Of a DNA stretch of 46,762 bases, positions 33,164 through 42,787 are shown piece after piece (positions within the stretch are counted from its first letter, which is position 1; every line of letters begins with the position of its first letter). Source of the stretch: 67-14 sp035502775 (GTDB lineage Bacteria; Actinomycetota; Thermoleophilia; Solirubrobacterales; 70-9); contig DATJUB010000011.1 of assembly GCA_035502775.1 (NCBI GenBank), forward strand, positions 1 to 46,762, read 5' to 3'. Position numbers and translations under genes: made by a program. The notes beneath the pieces are model-generated. The model searched no databases. It was not told the DNA's origin and saw only the letters and a list, made by a program, of their open reading frames with translations.

Positions 33164-34102
33164 GTGCCCGAGATGTCGAATTCGAACAAGATCGTTTCGA
33201 TCCATCTGGCTGGGGTCGGCCTGCTCACCGCGCTCGCGCTGGCCCTGATGTTCGGCGCGCCGACCCGATCGGCCGCCGGGGTGGAGGCGGAGGCCTCGGC
33301 CCCCGATCCGATGGCGCAGAGCCCGGCACTGGCGGAGGAACTAGAGCGAGCTCGAAGCTCGTCCACCCGCGGCGGGGGAGGCATCGTGATCACGCCGAAC
33401 CCGCGGATCGAGGACGCCTACTGCGTCAAGGAATGCGTCTCGGTCCGCAAGGCGACCCCCGGAGCCACGGTCCGGATCACCGGGGCCTACCTCGACGGCG
33501 TGACCAAGGTCGTGTTCCCCGGCAAGAAGAAGAGGATGAAGGTCCGGTACAAGGCGAAGTCCAGCACGGCGGTCAGGGTCGAGGTGCCGAGAGGCGCCGA
33601 CGACGGCAGGCCCTTCGTGATCGACGGTTCCGGCGCCAAATCCAACCGCGCGCCGAAGGAACTGCAGATCGTGCCCAAGGCGGACATACCCCGTGAGGTG
33701 TTCCCGGTGAGGGGGCCCTTCAGCTACGGGAGCGACGGCAGCCGCTTCGGCGCCGGGCGTCCCGGACACATCCACCAGGGGCAGGACATGAGCGCCGCCT
33801 GCGGCACCCGCCTGGTCGCGATCAAGAAGGCGCGGGTGGCCTACAACGCCTACGACGACGGCGCCGGCAACTATCTCGTGCTCGCCAACAAGGGCGACAA
33901 CACCTCGTTCGTCTACATGCACATGATCCGCCCCGGCAAGCCCGAGGTGGGGGAGATCGTGCGGGCCGGCGAACCGATCGGAAGAGTCGGCACCACGGGC
34001 ACCTCATCCGGCTGTCACCTGCACTTCGAGTACTGGATCGGCCCCTGGCAGACGGGCGGCAAGCCGATCGATCCGCTGCCGTACCTGAAGTCGCTCAGGT
34101 AG
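33164..34102 (+). CDS. Secreted M23-family peptidase (LytM-like)
   Basis: A protein of about 312 residues: signal peptide (hydrophobic 11-29), a beta-rich middle domain of IPT/TIG character (GATVRITGAYLDGVTKVVF) and a C-terminal M23 metallopeptidase domain with the zinc motifs HIHQGQD and HLHFEYW and the YMHM segment. Both key motifs look intact, so it can be an active endopeptidase cutting peptidoglycan cross-bridges, or it may hold an IPT-bound partner. The start is GTG 33164 or ATG 33173; neither has a strong ribosome site. It is monocistronic, with 225 bases to the divergent glnN. Confidence 0.85.
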   Translation: MPEMSNSNKIVSIHLAGVGLLTALALALMFGAPTRSAAGVEAEASAPDPMAQSPALAEELERARSSSTRGGGGIVITPNPRIEDAYCVKECVSVRKATPGATVRITGAYLDGVTKVVFPGKKKRMKVRYKAKSSTAVRVEVPRGADDGRPFVIDGSGAKSNRAPKELQIVPKADIPREVFPVRGPFSYGSDGSRFGAGRPGHIHQGQDMSAACGTRLVAIKKARVAYNAYDDGAGNYLVLANKGDNTSFVYMHMIRPGKPEVGEIVRAGEPIGRVGTTGTSSGCHLHFEYWIGPWQTGGKPIDPLPYLKSLR

Positions 34103-34212
34103 CCGGCCGGCCGGTCGAGGCCGCACCTTCCGGCCGCCCGGCGGGTTGGTAGATTCGAAGGCGATGGGCGGCTCGACAAGGGAGATCGGCCGCCGCATGA
34201 CAAGGAGACCGG

Positions 34213-36750
34213 TTGAATCACAGGTGGACAGCTGTACTGGCGATGGCGATCACCGCCATCTTTCTTTCGTCCTCGGCCGCGGCGGCGGCCCCGGCAAGCG
34301 GCGCGGCCGTGAAGGCCGAGGTCAGCAAGACCAAGAAGAAAGCCAAGAAGAAGGCGAAGAAGCGCAAGATCCAGGTGTCCATCGTCGGGGTCAACCAGAA
34401 CCAGCTGTCACGGGACCGCGTCCTGAAGGTCAAGGTCCGCAGTGCCCGCAAGGGCAAGATCAAGGTGTCGGCCAAGTCGACGACCTTCGACCGCCGTGGC
34501 AAGTACTACGCCCTGACCAAGGTGGCCCGGCCGCACTTCAAGCGCGGCGGGCAGCTGAAGGTGGTCAAGCTGCGGCTGACCAGTGGCGGAGTGACCGCGG
34601 TCAAGAGCTGTGAGGACCGCGACATCCAGGCCCAGGCCGGAGCGGTGAAGAGCAAGTTCAGGTCCCTGGTCCGGCAGTCGGCGCTCTGCGCGCCGCGGCA
34701 GCTCGACCTGAGCCGGGCGGAGCGCTGCGATTTCATCGTCGACCAGCAGGAGCCGCTCTGCATGGTGCCCTTCCCCAACAACTTCTATTCCCGGGCCGAC
34801 ACGACCACCGAGACCGGCCGGCGAATCCACTTCCGCACCGACGCGATGCCGAAGAACCAGGCGGGCATCCCGATCGACGCGACCCCTTACAACCAGAGTG
34901 ACGGTTTCAGTCAGGGCCAGGGAATCATCCTGCGCGTTCCCGGCCTCGACAATCCCGAGGCACTCGCCCAGACGAACCCGGCCGGGCTGGCCGACCCCTC
35001 GCGCTACCTGGACGCCAACGCCCCGGTGATCGTGCTCAACACGAAGACCGGCCAACGCCATCCGATCTGGGTCGAGATCGATTCGAACGCGACCAGTTCC
35101 CAGACGACGACGCTGATGATCCACCCGCTGGTCAACTTCGACTCGGCCGGCCGCTACATCGTCGTTCTCCGGCATTTGAAGGACTCGGCCGGAAACACGC
35201 TCGAGGCGCCGGCCGGGTTCCGCTACTACCGCGACATCCTGCCCAGCCGGGAGATCGTGATCAACCAGCGGCGCTCGTATTTCGAGGACATCTTCCGGCG
35301 GCTGCGCAACGCCGGCATCCAGCGCCGCAATCTCTATCTGACCTGGGATTTCACGGTCGCCAGCGACGAGAACAACACGTCACGCGCCCTGTCGATGCGG
35401 GACCAGGCCTTCGCCGAGCTGGGCGACACCAAGCTCGACGACCGGACGATCCCCGACGACTCGACCGCACCGGTCTTCACGGTCGATTCGACCGAGGAGA
35501 ACCCGAACCCGCAGGTGGTCCGCCGGATCAAGGGACATTTCGAGGTTCCCTGCTATCTGAAGAATCCGGGCGGCGCCGATGACTGCGGTCCGAACGCCAC
35601 CATGAATCTCGGTCCGGACGGGATGCCGGTGAAGACCGGAACCTGGAACGCCAATTTCGAGTGCATCGTTCCCCACGCGGTGGTCGACTCGCCCGGTGCC
35701 GAGCCCGGCAGGGCGATGGTCTACGGGCACGGCCTGATGGGCAACATCGCGGGAGAGATCGAAGCCGATCCGCAGCGCGATCTCGCCGACGATCACGGTT
35801 TCGTGATCTGCGGCACCGACGAGATCGGCATGTCGACGCCCGACATCGGTCCGGTCGCGAACGCGCTGATCGATCTCTCGGGCTTTCCCAAGGTCGCCGA
35901 CCGCCTGCAGCAGGGTCTGCTCAACGAGATGTACCTGACCCGCCTGATGATCCATCCCGACGGCCTGGTCTCGGCACCTGAGTTCCGGGTGGACCCGCTC
36001 GACATGAGCAGCGATCCGGTGATCGACACGAACTCGGCCCGGGCCTACTACCGCGGCAACAGCCAGGGCGGGATCATGGGCGGAGCGCTGACCGCGCTCT
36101 CCCCGGACTTCGACCGGGCCGCGCTCGGTGTGAGCGCCATGAACTACTCGGTGCTCCTGACCAGGTCGGCGGCCTGGGAGACCTACGGCGGCATCTTCAA
36201 TCCGAGCTACACGGACGAGGAGGCCCGTCCGCTGGCCCTCGGCATCGCGCAGATGCTCTGGGACCGGGGCGAACCGAACGGCTATGCCCATCGCATGACC
36301 GGTGATCCGCTGCCGAACACTCCCGGACACAAGGTGCTGATGGACATCGCCTTCGGCGATCACCTGGTCACCAACTGGCAGTCGAACGTGATGGCCCGGA
36401 CGATCGGCGCCCGTGCGGTGAATCCCTTCATCTCCTCGGGCCGCTGGCCCGGGGTGGATTTCCAGTGGGGCATCGAGCCGATCACCGGGTATCCGTATGA
36501 CGGTTCGGCGATCGCCTACTGGGACAGCGGGCCGGTGCGTCCGGACCCGGACAATCCGGGCCAGTTCATCGGCAATACCGTGCCTCCGATTCAGAACGTC
36601 GCACCGATCCTCGGTGAGGATCCGCATGAGGATCCGAGGCGTGCCGATACCGCTCAGCAGATGGTTTCCGACTTCCTCGCGCCGAACGGCAGAGTCACCA
36701 ATACCTGTGCTCCCGGGGCCTGTCATGCCGGTGGCTTCACGGGTCCCTAG
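34213..36750 (+). CDS. Large secreted alpha/beta hydrolase (lipase-like)
   Basis: An 845-residue secreted protein. A signal peptide ends near AAAAAP (about 26) and is followed by a basic stretch KTKKKAKKKAKKRK and a beta-rich region. The hydrolase core has YGHGLMG (oxyanion-type His506-Gly), the nucleophile elbow GNSQGG with Ser617, and FGDHLV with a possible catalytic His717. The domain resembles bacterial lipase/virulence-factor hydrolases of unknown substrate. Eight or so cysteines suggest disulfides. The TTG start has AAGGAGA four bases upstream. It lies 112 bases before the six mce genes, on the same strand, and could release lipid for them; that link is inference. Confidence 0.8.
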   Translation: MNHRWTAVLAMAITAIFLSSSAAAAAPASGAAVKAEVSKTKKKAKKKAKKRKIQVSIVGVNQNQLSRDRVLKVKVRSARKGKIKVSAKSTTFDRRGKYYALTKVARPHFKRGGQLKVVKLRLTSGGVTAVKSCEDRDIQAQAGAVKSKFRSLVRQSALCAPRQLDLSRAERCDFIVDQQEPLCMVPFPNNFYSRADTTTETGRRIHFRTDAMPKNQAGIPIDATPYNQSDGFSQGQGIILRVPGLDNPEALAQTNPAGLADPSRYLDANAPVIVLNTKTGQRHPIWVEIDSNATSSQTTTLMIHPLVNFDSAGRYIVVLRHLKDSAGNTLEAPAGFRYYRDILPSREIVINQRRSYFEDIFRRLRNAGIQRRNLYLTWDFTVASDENNTSRALSMRDQAFAELGDTKLDDRTIPDDSTAPVFTVDSTEENPNPQVVRRIKGHFEVPCYLKNPGGADDCGPNATMNLGPDGMPVKTGTWNANFECIVPHAVVDSPGAEPGRAMVYGHGLMGNIAGEIEADPQRDLADDHGFVICGTDEIGMSTPDIGPVANALIDLSGFPKVADRLQQGLLNEMYLTRLMIHPDGLVSAPEFRVDPLDMSSDPVIDTNSARAYYRGNSQGGIMGGALTALSPDFDRAALGVSAMNYSVLLTRSAAWETYGGIFNPSYTDEEARPLALGIAQMLWDRGEPNGYAHRMTGDPLPNTPGHKVLMDIAFGDHLVTNWQSNVMARTIGARAVNPFISSGRWPGVDFQWGIEPITGYPYDGSAIAYWDSGPVRPDPDNPGQFIGNTVPPIQNVAPILGEDPHEDPRRADTAQQMVSDFLAPNGRVTNTCAPGACHAGGFTGP

Positions 36751-36832
36751 CCGGTCGGCCGGGGCGTCGGGGTACCGCAATCGTTTCCGCTGGCTGCTCA
36801 GGTAGCATCCCCCTTTCTGGAAGGAGGCTCCG

Positions 36833-36856
36833 ATGGTGGGGAGAATCACCGGGTAG
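36833..36856 (+). CDS. Seven-residue leader peptide in frame with the first mce gene
   Basis: ATG 36833 begins a frame encoding MVGRITG and a TAG stop. It has the best ribosome site in the region (AAGGAGG at 36821-36827, five bases upstream), while the following mce TTG at 36863 has none. The TAG is in the same frame as the mce gene and 6 bases before its start, so ribosomes could stop and restart. It is either a leader peptide or the original N-terminus cut by an amber codon. Confidence 0.5.
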   Translation: MVGRITG

Positions 36857-36862
36857 CTCAGA

Positions 36863-38242
36863 TTGACGACTGCCAATCAAGCAAAACCAAGTCGCGGTCC
36901 CGCGAGGGGCCGCAGTTCCGCTGTGATCAGAGTGGTGACTCTGGGACTGCTGGTGTGCGCGATCGTTCTGGTGGCCTCCCTGATCTTCGGCGGCGGCTCG
37001 GGACACAAGTACACCCTCAAGTTCCAGAACGCCGGTTCGATCGTCCCTGGAAATCTTGTGATGGTCGGCGGTCATCCGGTCGGAAGTGTGGATTCGGTCG
37101 AGCTCGGCGACGACAACCTCGCCGAGATGGAGATCACCGTCGACGATCCCTTGCGTGAGGACACTTCGGCCATCATCCGGAAGAGTTCTCTCTCCAGTGT
37201 GCACAACAACTACATTTCGCTCACGCCGGGACCGGACAATGCCCCCGAGCTCGAGGATGGCGCGACGCTGGGCGACGGACAGACGACCACCGTCGTGGAA
37301 CTCGATCAGTTCTTCGACATCTTCGACAAGTCCACGCGTCGCGGTCTGTCTGATTGGATTCAGGGCGTGGCCTCCATATATGCCGGAGATGCCGCGGAGG
37401 GAGCAAACCAGACCTTCAAGTACTCCGGTGCCGCGTTCAGCAGCACCCAGCGTCTTTTCGCCGAGTTGTCGGACCAGGATGCCAAGCTCGGCGAATTTGT
37501 TCGAAACACTTCGGGATTCGTAACCAACCTGGCCTCCGAGAAGGACAACCTGACCAAGCTGGTCAGTGATTCCAATACGGCACTCGGTTCGATTGCCCGC
37601 CAGAACGAGTCGCTTTCACAGGCCCTCCAGGAGCTTCCGCCGACCCTGCGGCAGGCGAACACGACCTTCGTCAATCTCCGAGTGGCTCTCGACGATCTCG
37701 AGCCTTTCTTCGCCGCATCGGGCAGGGCCGCTGACGCGGGTCTCGCCGACTATCTGAAGAAGGATCTTCGTCCGGTCCTGAACCGGGCAAGGCCGGTCTT
37801 CAACAACCTGGCCATCGCAGCTTCCCGCCCGGGTCCCAACAACGACACTTCCGACCTTCTCTCGTCGATGATTCCTCTGCATCCGATCGCCGAGCCGGCG
37901 GTTGCGGCCGTGGTGAAGGGGCTCGACGCCTCGCAGGAAGACACGTCCGAGGCCAGGGCCTATGCCCCCGATATCTGGGGCGCTTTCGCCAACCTGAACG
38001 CCGTAACCGGGTACTACGATGACAACGGCTCCTACGCTCGTGTCCGACCCGTGGCCAGCAGCCTGTATCAGCTGAACGGCAACGCGATCGAACCCGGCAC
38101 CGTTTCGAACTACGGCGGTTTCGACTACATCCCGAACCTGACCCGCTGTCCCGGCGGTTCGACCCAGCCGATCGCCGGGTCAAACCCGTTCCTCGACAAT
38201 GGAAATCTGGTCGGCAAATGTGATCCGGGGCAGGTTCCGTGA
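36863..38242 (+). CDS. MCE-family protein 1 of 6
   Basis: A 459-residue Mce protein: a cytoplasmic basic N-terminus, one membrane helix (about 22-42, VVTLGLLVCAIVLVASLIF), the MCE domain with the signature VMVGGHPVGSVDSV near 75, then a long helical and C-terminal region. Mce proteins form hexameric tubes that carry lipids between membrane and envelope. It starts the run of six overlapping genes, as mceA does elsewhere. TTG 36863 is the only nearby start codon after an in-frame TAG and lacks its own ribosome site. Its stop overlaps the next GTG by four bases. Confidence 0.88.
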   Translation: MTTANQAKPSRGPARGRSSAVIRVVTLGLLVCAIVLVASLIFGGGSGHKYTLKFQNAGSIVPGNLVMVGGHPVGSVDSVELGDDNLAEMEITVDDPLREDTSAIIRKSSLSSVHNNYISLTPGPDNAPELEDGATLGDGQTTTVVELDQFFDIFDKSTRRGLSDWIQGVASIYAGDAAEGANQTFKYSGAAFSSTQRLFAELSDQDAKLGEFVRNTSGFVTNLASEKDNLTKLVSDSNTALGSIARQNESLSQALQELPPTLRQANTTFVNLRVALDDLEPFFAASGRAADAGLADYLKKDLRPVLNRARPVFNNLAIAASRPGPNNDTSDLLSSMIPLHPIAEPAVAAVVKGLDASQEDTSEARAYAPDIWGAFANLNAVTGYYDDNGSYARVRPVASSLYQLNGNAIEPGTVSNYGGFDYIPNLTRCPGGSTQPIAGSNPFLDNGNLVGKCDPGQVP

Positions 38243-39807
38243 GAAAGGCCATTCTCATTGCGGTCGCTGTTCTGATCGTCGTCAGCGGGGTTCTGCTCAT
38301 TCGCAGCTGCGGTGACGACGATGGTGGATACAAGGTCAGGGCCGTCTTCGACAACGGAGGTTTCGTCGTTCCCGGTGAGGACGTGCGCGTTGCGGGCGCC
38401 AATGTGGGAAGTGTCGACTCGATCGATGTGTCGATGCCCGGAGAGACCGTCACCTCGAACCCAGAGGATCCGTCCCGTCCCGGCAAGGCGATCGTCGTGA
38501 TGAACATCACCGACAAGGGCTTTCAGGATTTTCGCGAGGACGCGTCCTGTCTGATCCGTCCACAGTCGCTGATCGGTGAGAAGTTCATCGACTGCACGGT
38601 CACCGATCCCCGACCCGTCGGCACCGAAGCCCCGCCCGAACTTCCCGAGATCCCGGACGGGGAGCCCGGCGCCGGCCAGCATCTGCTTCCGCTCGAGAAC
38701 AACGGCAAGGCCGTCGATCAGGACCTGATCAACAACATCTACCGCCTTCCCTACGCCCAGCGCTTCCGGATCATTCTCAACGAGCTCGGTGCCGGGCTCG
38801 CCACGCGTGGGCCCGAGTTGAACGAGACCATCACCAGAGCCAACCCGGCCCTGATGGAGGTGAACAAGGTCCTGAAGATCCTGGCCGATCACAATCAGCA
38901 GCTGGCGCAGCTCGCCCGGGATGGCGATCGCAACCTCACCGCGCTCGCCGCAAAGCGCAAGAACCTGGTCGGATTCTTCAAGAGCGCCGGGTACACCGCC
39001 GCCGCCTCGGCCGAACGCAGCGAGGACATGCGGGCCAACCTGAGAGAGCTCCCCGACACTTTGGTCGAGTTGCGCAAGACGTTCAACGCACTTGACACGT
39101 TTGCCAGCAACGCGACCCCCGTCGCCAACAGCCTGCGGCCCAACGCCAAGGCGATCAGCGAAGTCACGACCAAGCTGGGACCGTTCGCGAAGGCGACCAA
39201 CGTCTCGCTCACGAGCCTCGGCAAGGCGACCCGTACGGCGGGTCCGGACCTGGTCGCTTCGCTGCCGATCGTCAAGAAGCTCGGCAAGGTGGCCACCACG
39301 GGCCGCAAGCCTGCCACTGACCTCAACAACGTTCTCAGTACCACCCGCGAGGCTGATGGTTACGACAACTTGATGAAGTTGTTCTTCTACACGGCGCAGT
39401 CGCTCAACGGCTACGACCAGTATGGGCACTATCAGCGGACTAACGTCTTCGCTTCGGCTTGTACTCCCTACGTGGTGGTGGGCGTTGTCGGCTGCAAGTC
39501 CAGATGGGAGACGGATCAAGTCCAGGAGGCCGCGCTGCTCGAGAGCCTCGGCGAACTGGAGATGGGCGGCGTGACTGGAGAAACCGGACCCACCGGGGCC
39601 ACCGGAGTGACAGGCGCGACGGGTGCGACCGGAGTCACCGGCCTGACCGGACCGACCGGACCGACCGGCGCGCTCGAGGATCCGGTCACCGGCACGGACG
39701 GAGCGATCTCTCCTTCCGCCGACCAGGCAGGTCAGGAACTACGCAGCGCCCGCAAGCGGGAGATCAAGGTGAACATGGCGGCCCTCGACTACCTGTTGGG
39801 TGAATGA
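38239..39807 (+). CDS. MCE-family protein 2 of 6, with collagen-like Gly-X-Thr run
   Basis: A 522-residue Mce protein with an N-terminal helix (about 2-18), the MCE signature VRVAGANVGSVDSI and a predicted helical middle with a coiled-coil-like pattern. Residues 444-476 are eleven perfect Gly-X-Thr triplets, a collagen-like stretch not typical of Mce proteins. After it come some 45 residues with a charged end (SARKREIKVNMAALDYLLGE). LLIRSC near residue 17 is a poor lipobox, so lipidation is unlikely. The GTG start and the ATG of the next gene each overlap by four bases. Confidence 0.88.
   Translation: MRKAILIAVAVLIVVSGVLLIRSCGDDDGGYKVRAVFDNGGFVVPGEDVRVAGANVGSVDSIDVSMPGETVTSNPEDPSRPGKAIVVMNITDKGFQDFREDASCLIRPQSLIGEKFIDCTVTDPRPVGTEAPPELPEIPDGEPGAGQHLLPLENNGKAVDQDLINNIYRLPYAQRFRIILNELGAGLATRGPELNETITRANPALMEVNKVLKILADHNQQLAQLARDGDRNLTALAAKRKNLVGFFKSAGYTAAASAERSEDMRANLRELPDTLVELRKTFNALDTFASNATPVANSLRPNAKAISEVTTKLGPFAKATNVSLTSLGKATRTAGPDLVASLPIVKKLGKVATTGRKPATDLNNVLSTTREADGYDNLMKLFFYTAQSLNGYDQYGHYQRTNVFASACTPYVVVGVVGCKSRWETDQVQEAALLESLGELEMGGVTGETGPTGATGVTGATGATGVTGLTGPTGPTGALEDPVTGTDGAISPSADQAGQELRSARKREIKVNMAALDYLLGE
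39568..39675 (+). repeat. Collagen-like triplet repeat inside Mce protein 2
   Basis: Twelve consecutive 9-base units encode Gly-X-Thr eleven times and finally Gly-Ala-Leu. X varies (Val, Glu, Pro, Ala, Leu), and codons vary too, so it is an old protein repeat rather than a recent DNA slippage product. Confidence 0.9.
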
Positions 39808-41279
39808 TCGTGGATAGCCGGCGTAAATCACGCATCTCCTCGAGCCCCATGTTGGTCGGAGCGGTCACCACCCTGATCGCCGTGGTCGGCGTCTTCTTGT
39901 CGTACAACGCCAACTTGGGCCTGCCGTTCGTGCCGACCTACCAGATCAATGCTGAGCTCCCCTCGGGCTCGAACCTCGTGCGAGGCAACGAGGTGAGGAT
40001 CGCCGGCGTCCGGGTCGGAATTATCAAGTCGGTCAAGCCCGAGCAGCTCGAAGACGGCCGGGCGATCGCCAACTTGGACCTGGCCCTTGACAAGAGTGTG
40101 CAGCCGATTCCCGAGGACTCGACACTCATCGTCCGGCAGCGTTCGGCGATCGGCTTGAAGTACCTGCTGCTCACTCCGGGAAAGTCGGACGAAGGGCTGA
40201 AGCCCGGGGGTACGATTCCGCTCAAGCAGGCGAGACCCGAATCGGTTGATCAGGACGACTTCTTCAACATGTTCCAGAAGCCGGTTCGCGAGTCGATTCA
40301 GCATGACTTGGCCGAATACGGAGGCATGTTCGCCGCACGCGGAGAATCGATCAACGAGATCCTCGGGCAACTTCCGCCGCTGCTTGAGCTGGCGGAGCCG
40401 GTGGCCCGGAATCTCTCGTCGGAAAAGACCGATCTCGACGGGTTCATCCGTGGTCTCAGCCAGGCCGCGGCCGAGGTCGCCCCGGTGGCGGATCAGCAGG
40501 CTGAGATGTTCGTGGCTCTCGATACGACGTTCACGGCGCTCGCCAACGTGGCCCGGCCGTACATCCAAGAATCGATCACCGAAGGTCACCGGACTCAATT
40601 GGTCACGCAGACCGAGGCGCCACGCATCCGGCCTTTCCTCTACGCCCAGGCCCGCTTCATGAAGGCATTCCTGCCCGGCGCACAGGCTCTCGGGGCCAGC
40701 GCACCGGTGGTGAACAGCTCATTCGATGTCGGCATTCCCGTACTGCGTTCGAGCCCGGCTCTCTATGACCAGTTGGCACCCACCGCTCGTTCGCTGCGCC
40801 GTTTCGGCGAAAGCACGACCGTCAATGCCGGTCTGGACACATTGATCGAGACCAACGGCATCCTGAAGCCCCTGCTTTCACATGTGGCGCCGGCCCAGAG
40901 CGTCTGCAACTACCTGGCTCTGGTCTTGCGCAACGTCGCGGATCTGACCTCGACCACCAGCCCGGGCGGAAACCTGGTTCGTTCGACCGCCGTGTTCCCG
41001 CCGGTGAACAAGTTGGTCGCCGACGAGTTCGGCGGCCCGACCACCAATTCCGAGGGTGGACCCGCGTCGGCTCCGGCATCTAACCCCGGAAGCATCAGCA
41101 ACCTTCACTACAACCCGTATCCGAACACTGCCGCTCCCGGGCAGAGCCCGTTCGAGTGTGAAGCCGGCAACCAGACCTATGCCGCGGGGCAGCTCTCCAT
41201 CGGCAATGTCCCGGGTAATCAGGGAACGATCACCGAGGACCAGTCGGCCAAGCAGCTGAAGTGGGGAGGAAACGGCTGA
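39804..41279 (+). CDS. MCE-family protein 3 of 6
   Basis: A 491-residue Mce protein: basic N-terminus (DSRRKSRISS), membrane helix (about 17-34), MCE signature VRIAGVRVGIIKSV and the IGLKYLLLTPGKSDEG strand. A long helical region follows, then a Pro/Ser/Asn-rich tail. Its ATG overlaps the previous stop (ATGA), and its own stop overlaps the next ATG by one base. It is presumed to be one ring subunit of a mixed Mce hexamer. Confidence 0.88.
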   Translation: MIVDSRRKSRISSSPMLVGAVTTLIAVVGVFLSYNANLGLPFVPTYQINAELPSGSNLVRGNEVRIAGVRVGIIKSVKPEQLEDGRAIANLDLALDKSVQPIPEDSTLIVRQRSAIGLKYLLLTPGKSDEGLKPGGTIPLKQARPESVDQDDFFNMFQKPVRESIQHDLAEYGGMFAARGESINEILGQLPPLLELAEPVARNLSSEKTDLDGFIRGLSQAAAEVAPVADQQAEMFVALDTTFTALANVARPYIQESITEGHRTQLVTQTEAPRIRPFLYAQARFMKAFLPGAQALGASAPVVNSSFDVGIPVLRSSPALYDQLAPTARSLRRFGESTTVNAGLDTLIETNGILKPLLSHVAPAQSVCNYLALVLRNVADLTSTTSPGGNLVRSTAVFPPVNKLVADEFGGPTTNSEGGPASAPASNPGSISNLHYNPYPNTAAPGQSPFECEAGNQTYAAGQLSIGNVPGNQGTITEDQSAKQLKWGGNG

Positions 41280-42787
41280 TGTCGCACGATCACCGCAAGG
41301 CTTCGCGATACAACCAGCAGTTCTTCCGCGATTGGGGTGGACCCGGGCCGCTCTTCTTCGGGCTTCTGGCCGTGCTGCTCGTAGTCATCGGAACCTACCT
41401 CGCGTTCACCAAGACCATTCCTTTCACCAGTCCGGGGTACGAGATCAAGGCGACTTTCAACGATGCGGTGAATATCGCGGTGAAGTCCCCGGTAAGGATC
41501 GCCGGAATCAACGTCGGCGAGGTCACCGAGATGGAGAGCAAGGGTGACAACACCGTGGTGACCTTCACGGTCGATGATTCGGGACGGCCGATCCGTGAGG
41601 ACGCAGCGGCCCAGATCAGGCCGCGCCTCTTCCTCGAGGGCAATTGGTTCATCGATCTCGATCCCGGTACGCCCGATTCACCTGAGCTTGAGGATGACGG
41701 AGAGATACCTGTGTCGAGGACCTCGACGAGCGTTCAGGTGGGGCAGATTCTCACCACTCTCCAGACCCCGGAGCGGGCCAACATCCAGCGCCTTCTGGAA
41801 GGTCTCGGCACCGGTCTCAATCGCAAGCCGACACCGGCCGAGGATGTGACCTTCGAGCCGATGGTCCAAGGCCTGAGTGGTGGTGAGGCATTGAATTTGG
41901 CTTACCGTGAGGGGGCGGATGCCTCGCGTGGCACCGCGATCGTCAACGAGGCGTATCTGGGAGAGGCTCCCAATGATCTCGGCAACCTCCTGCGCGGTCT
42001 GGCACGCGTGACCGGCGCGGTCAACGAGCGTGGGGACGATCTGACCGGATTCGTTCAGAACTACACGACCTTCGTCGGCGCTCTCGCCGCGGAGCAGGAG
42101 AACCTCGGCTTGACGATTCAGGAACTCGGTCCGACTCTGCAGACGGCGCGGGTATCGCTGGCGAGCCTGAACGATTCGCTGCCGGCGCTACGTGGCTTCG
42201 CGGTGGCGATCCGTCCCGGCATCAATGAACTTCCAAGGACGATCCGGGTGACCAAGCCGTTGCTGAACCAGCTTCAGAAGCTGTTGACCAAGCGGGAACT
42301 CGGTGGATTGGCCCAGACTCTGCGCAAGATCACCCCGGATGCGGCAGCGTCGACCAATTCTCTGGTCCAGCTGTTGCCGCAACTGCGCTATTTCGGGCTC
42401 TGCCTGGCCGATACGTTGGTGCCGTCCGGAGAACAGGTCATTGAAGACGGCAGTTTCAGCAATGGACAGAAGGCCTCAAGGGAGTTCCTCTATGCCGCGG
42501 TCGGAGTGGCCGGCGAATCGCAGAACTTCGACGGCAATGGCCGCTACATCAAGGTGCTGCCGGGCGGAGGGGACCTCAACGTGGGTACCAGTGACCCCGG
42601 CGCGGGATCAGACACCAACGTGAGTCAGCTCTACGGTCCGGCTTCGACTCCGACCCTCGGCACCAAGCCGGCGGGGGCTTCACTGCCTCCCCTGGATGCT
42701 TCGCAGCGGTGCTACACCCAGGAGCCGGCCGACCTGAACGGTCCCCAGGCGACCTCGGCTGGTCCCGACCCGGTGGTGATTCCGTGA
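41279..42787 (+). CDS. MCE-family protein 4 of 6
   Basis: A 502-residue Mce protein: a hydrophilic N-terminus (SHDHRKASRYNQQFF), membrane helix (about 24-42), MCE signature VRIAGINVGEVTEM, a helical middle and a Gly/Ser/Pro-rich C-terminus. ATG 41279 is preferred over an in-frame start at 41261 because it overlaps the previous stop (TGATG) and GGGAGGAA lies before it. Four cysteines or fewer are seen, without a lipobox. Confidence 0.88.
   Translation: MSHDHRKASRYNQQFFRDWGGPGPLFFGLLAVLLVVIGTYLAFTKTIPFTSPGYEIKATFNDAVNIAVKSPVRIAGINVGEVTEMESKGDNTVVTFTVDDSGRPIREDAAAQIRPRLFLEGNWFIDLDPGTPDSPELEDDGEIPVSRTSTSVQVGQILTTLQTPERANIQRLLEGLGTGLNRKPTPAEDVTFEPMVQGLSGGEALNLAYREGADASRGTAIVNEAYLGEAPNDLGNLLRGLARVTGAVNERGDDLTGFVQNYTTFVGALAAEQENLGLTIQELGPTLQTARVSLASLNDSLPALRGFAVAIRPGINELPRTIRVTKPLLNQLQKLLTKRELGGLAQTLRKITPDAAASTNSLVQLLPQLRYFGLCLADTLVPSGEQVIEDGSFSNGQKASREFLYAAVGVAGESQNFDGNGRYIKVLPGGGDLNVGTSDPGAGSDTNVSQLYGPASTPTLGTKPAGASLPPLDASQRCYTQEPADLNGPQATSAGPDPVVIP

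Noticed and set aside
36848..36890. tRNA-like D-arm sequence GGGTAGCTCAGATTG before the first mce gene
   Set aside because: No matching acceptor stem, anticodon stem or T-arm (GGTTCGA-type) follows at tRNA distance.
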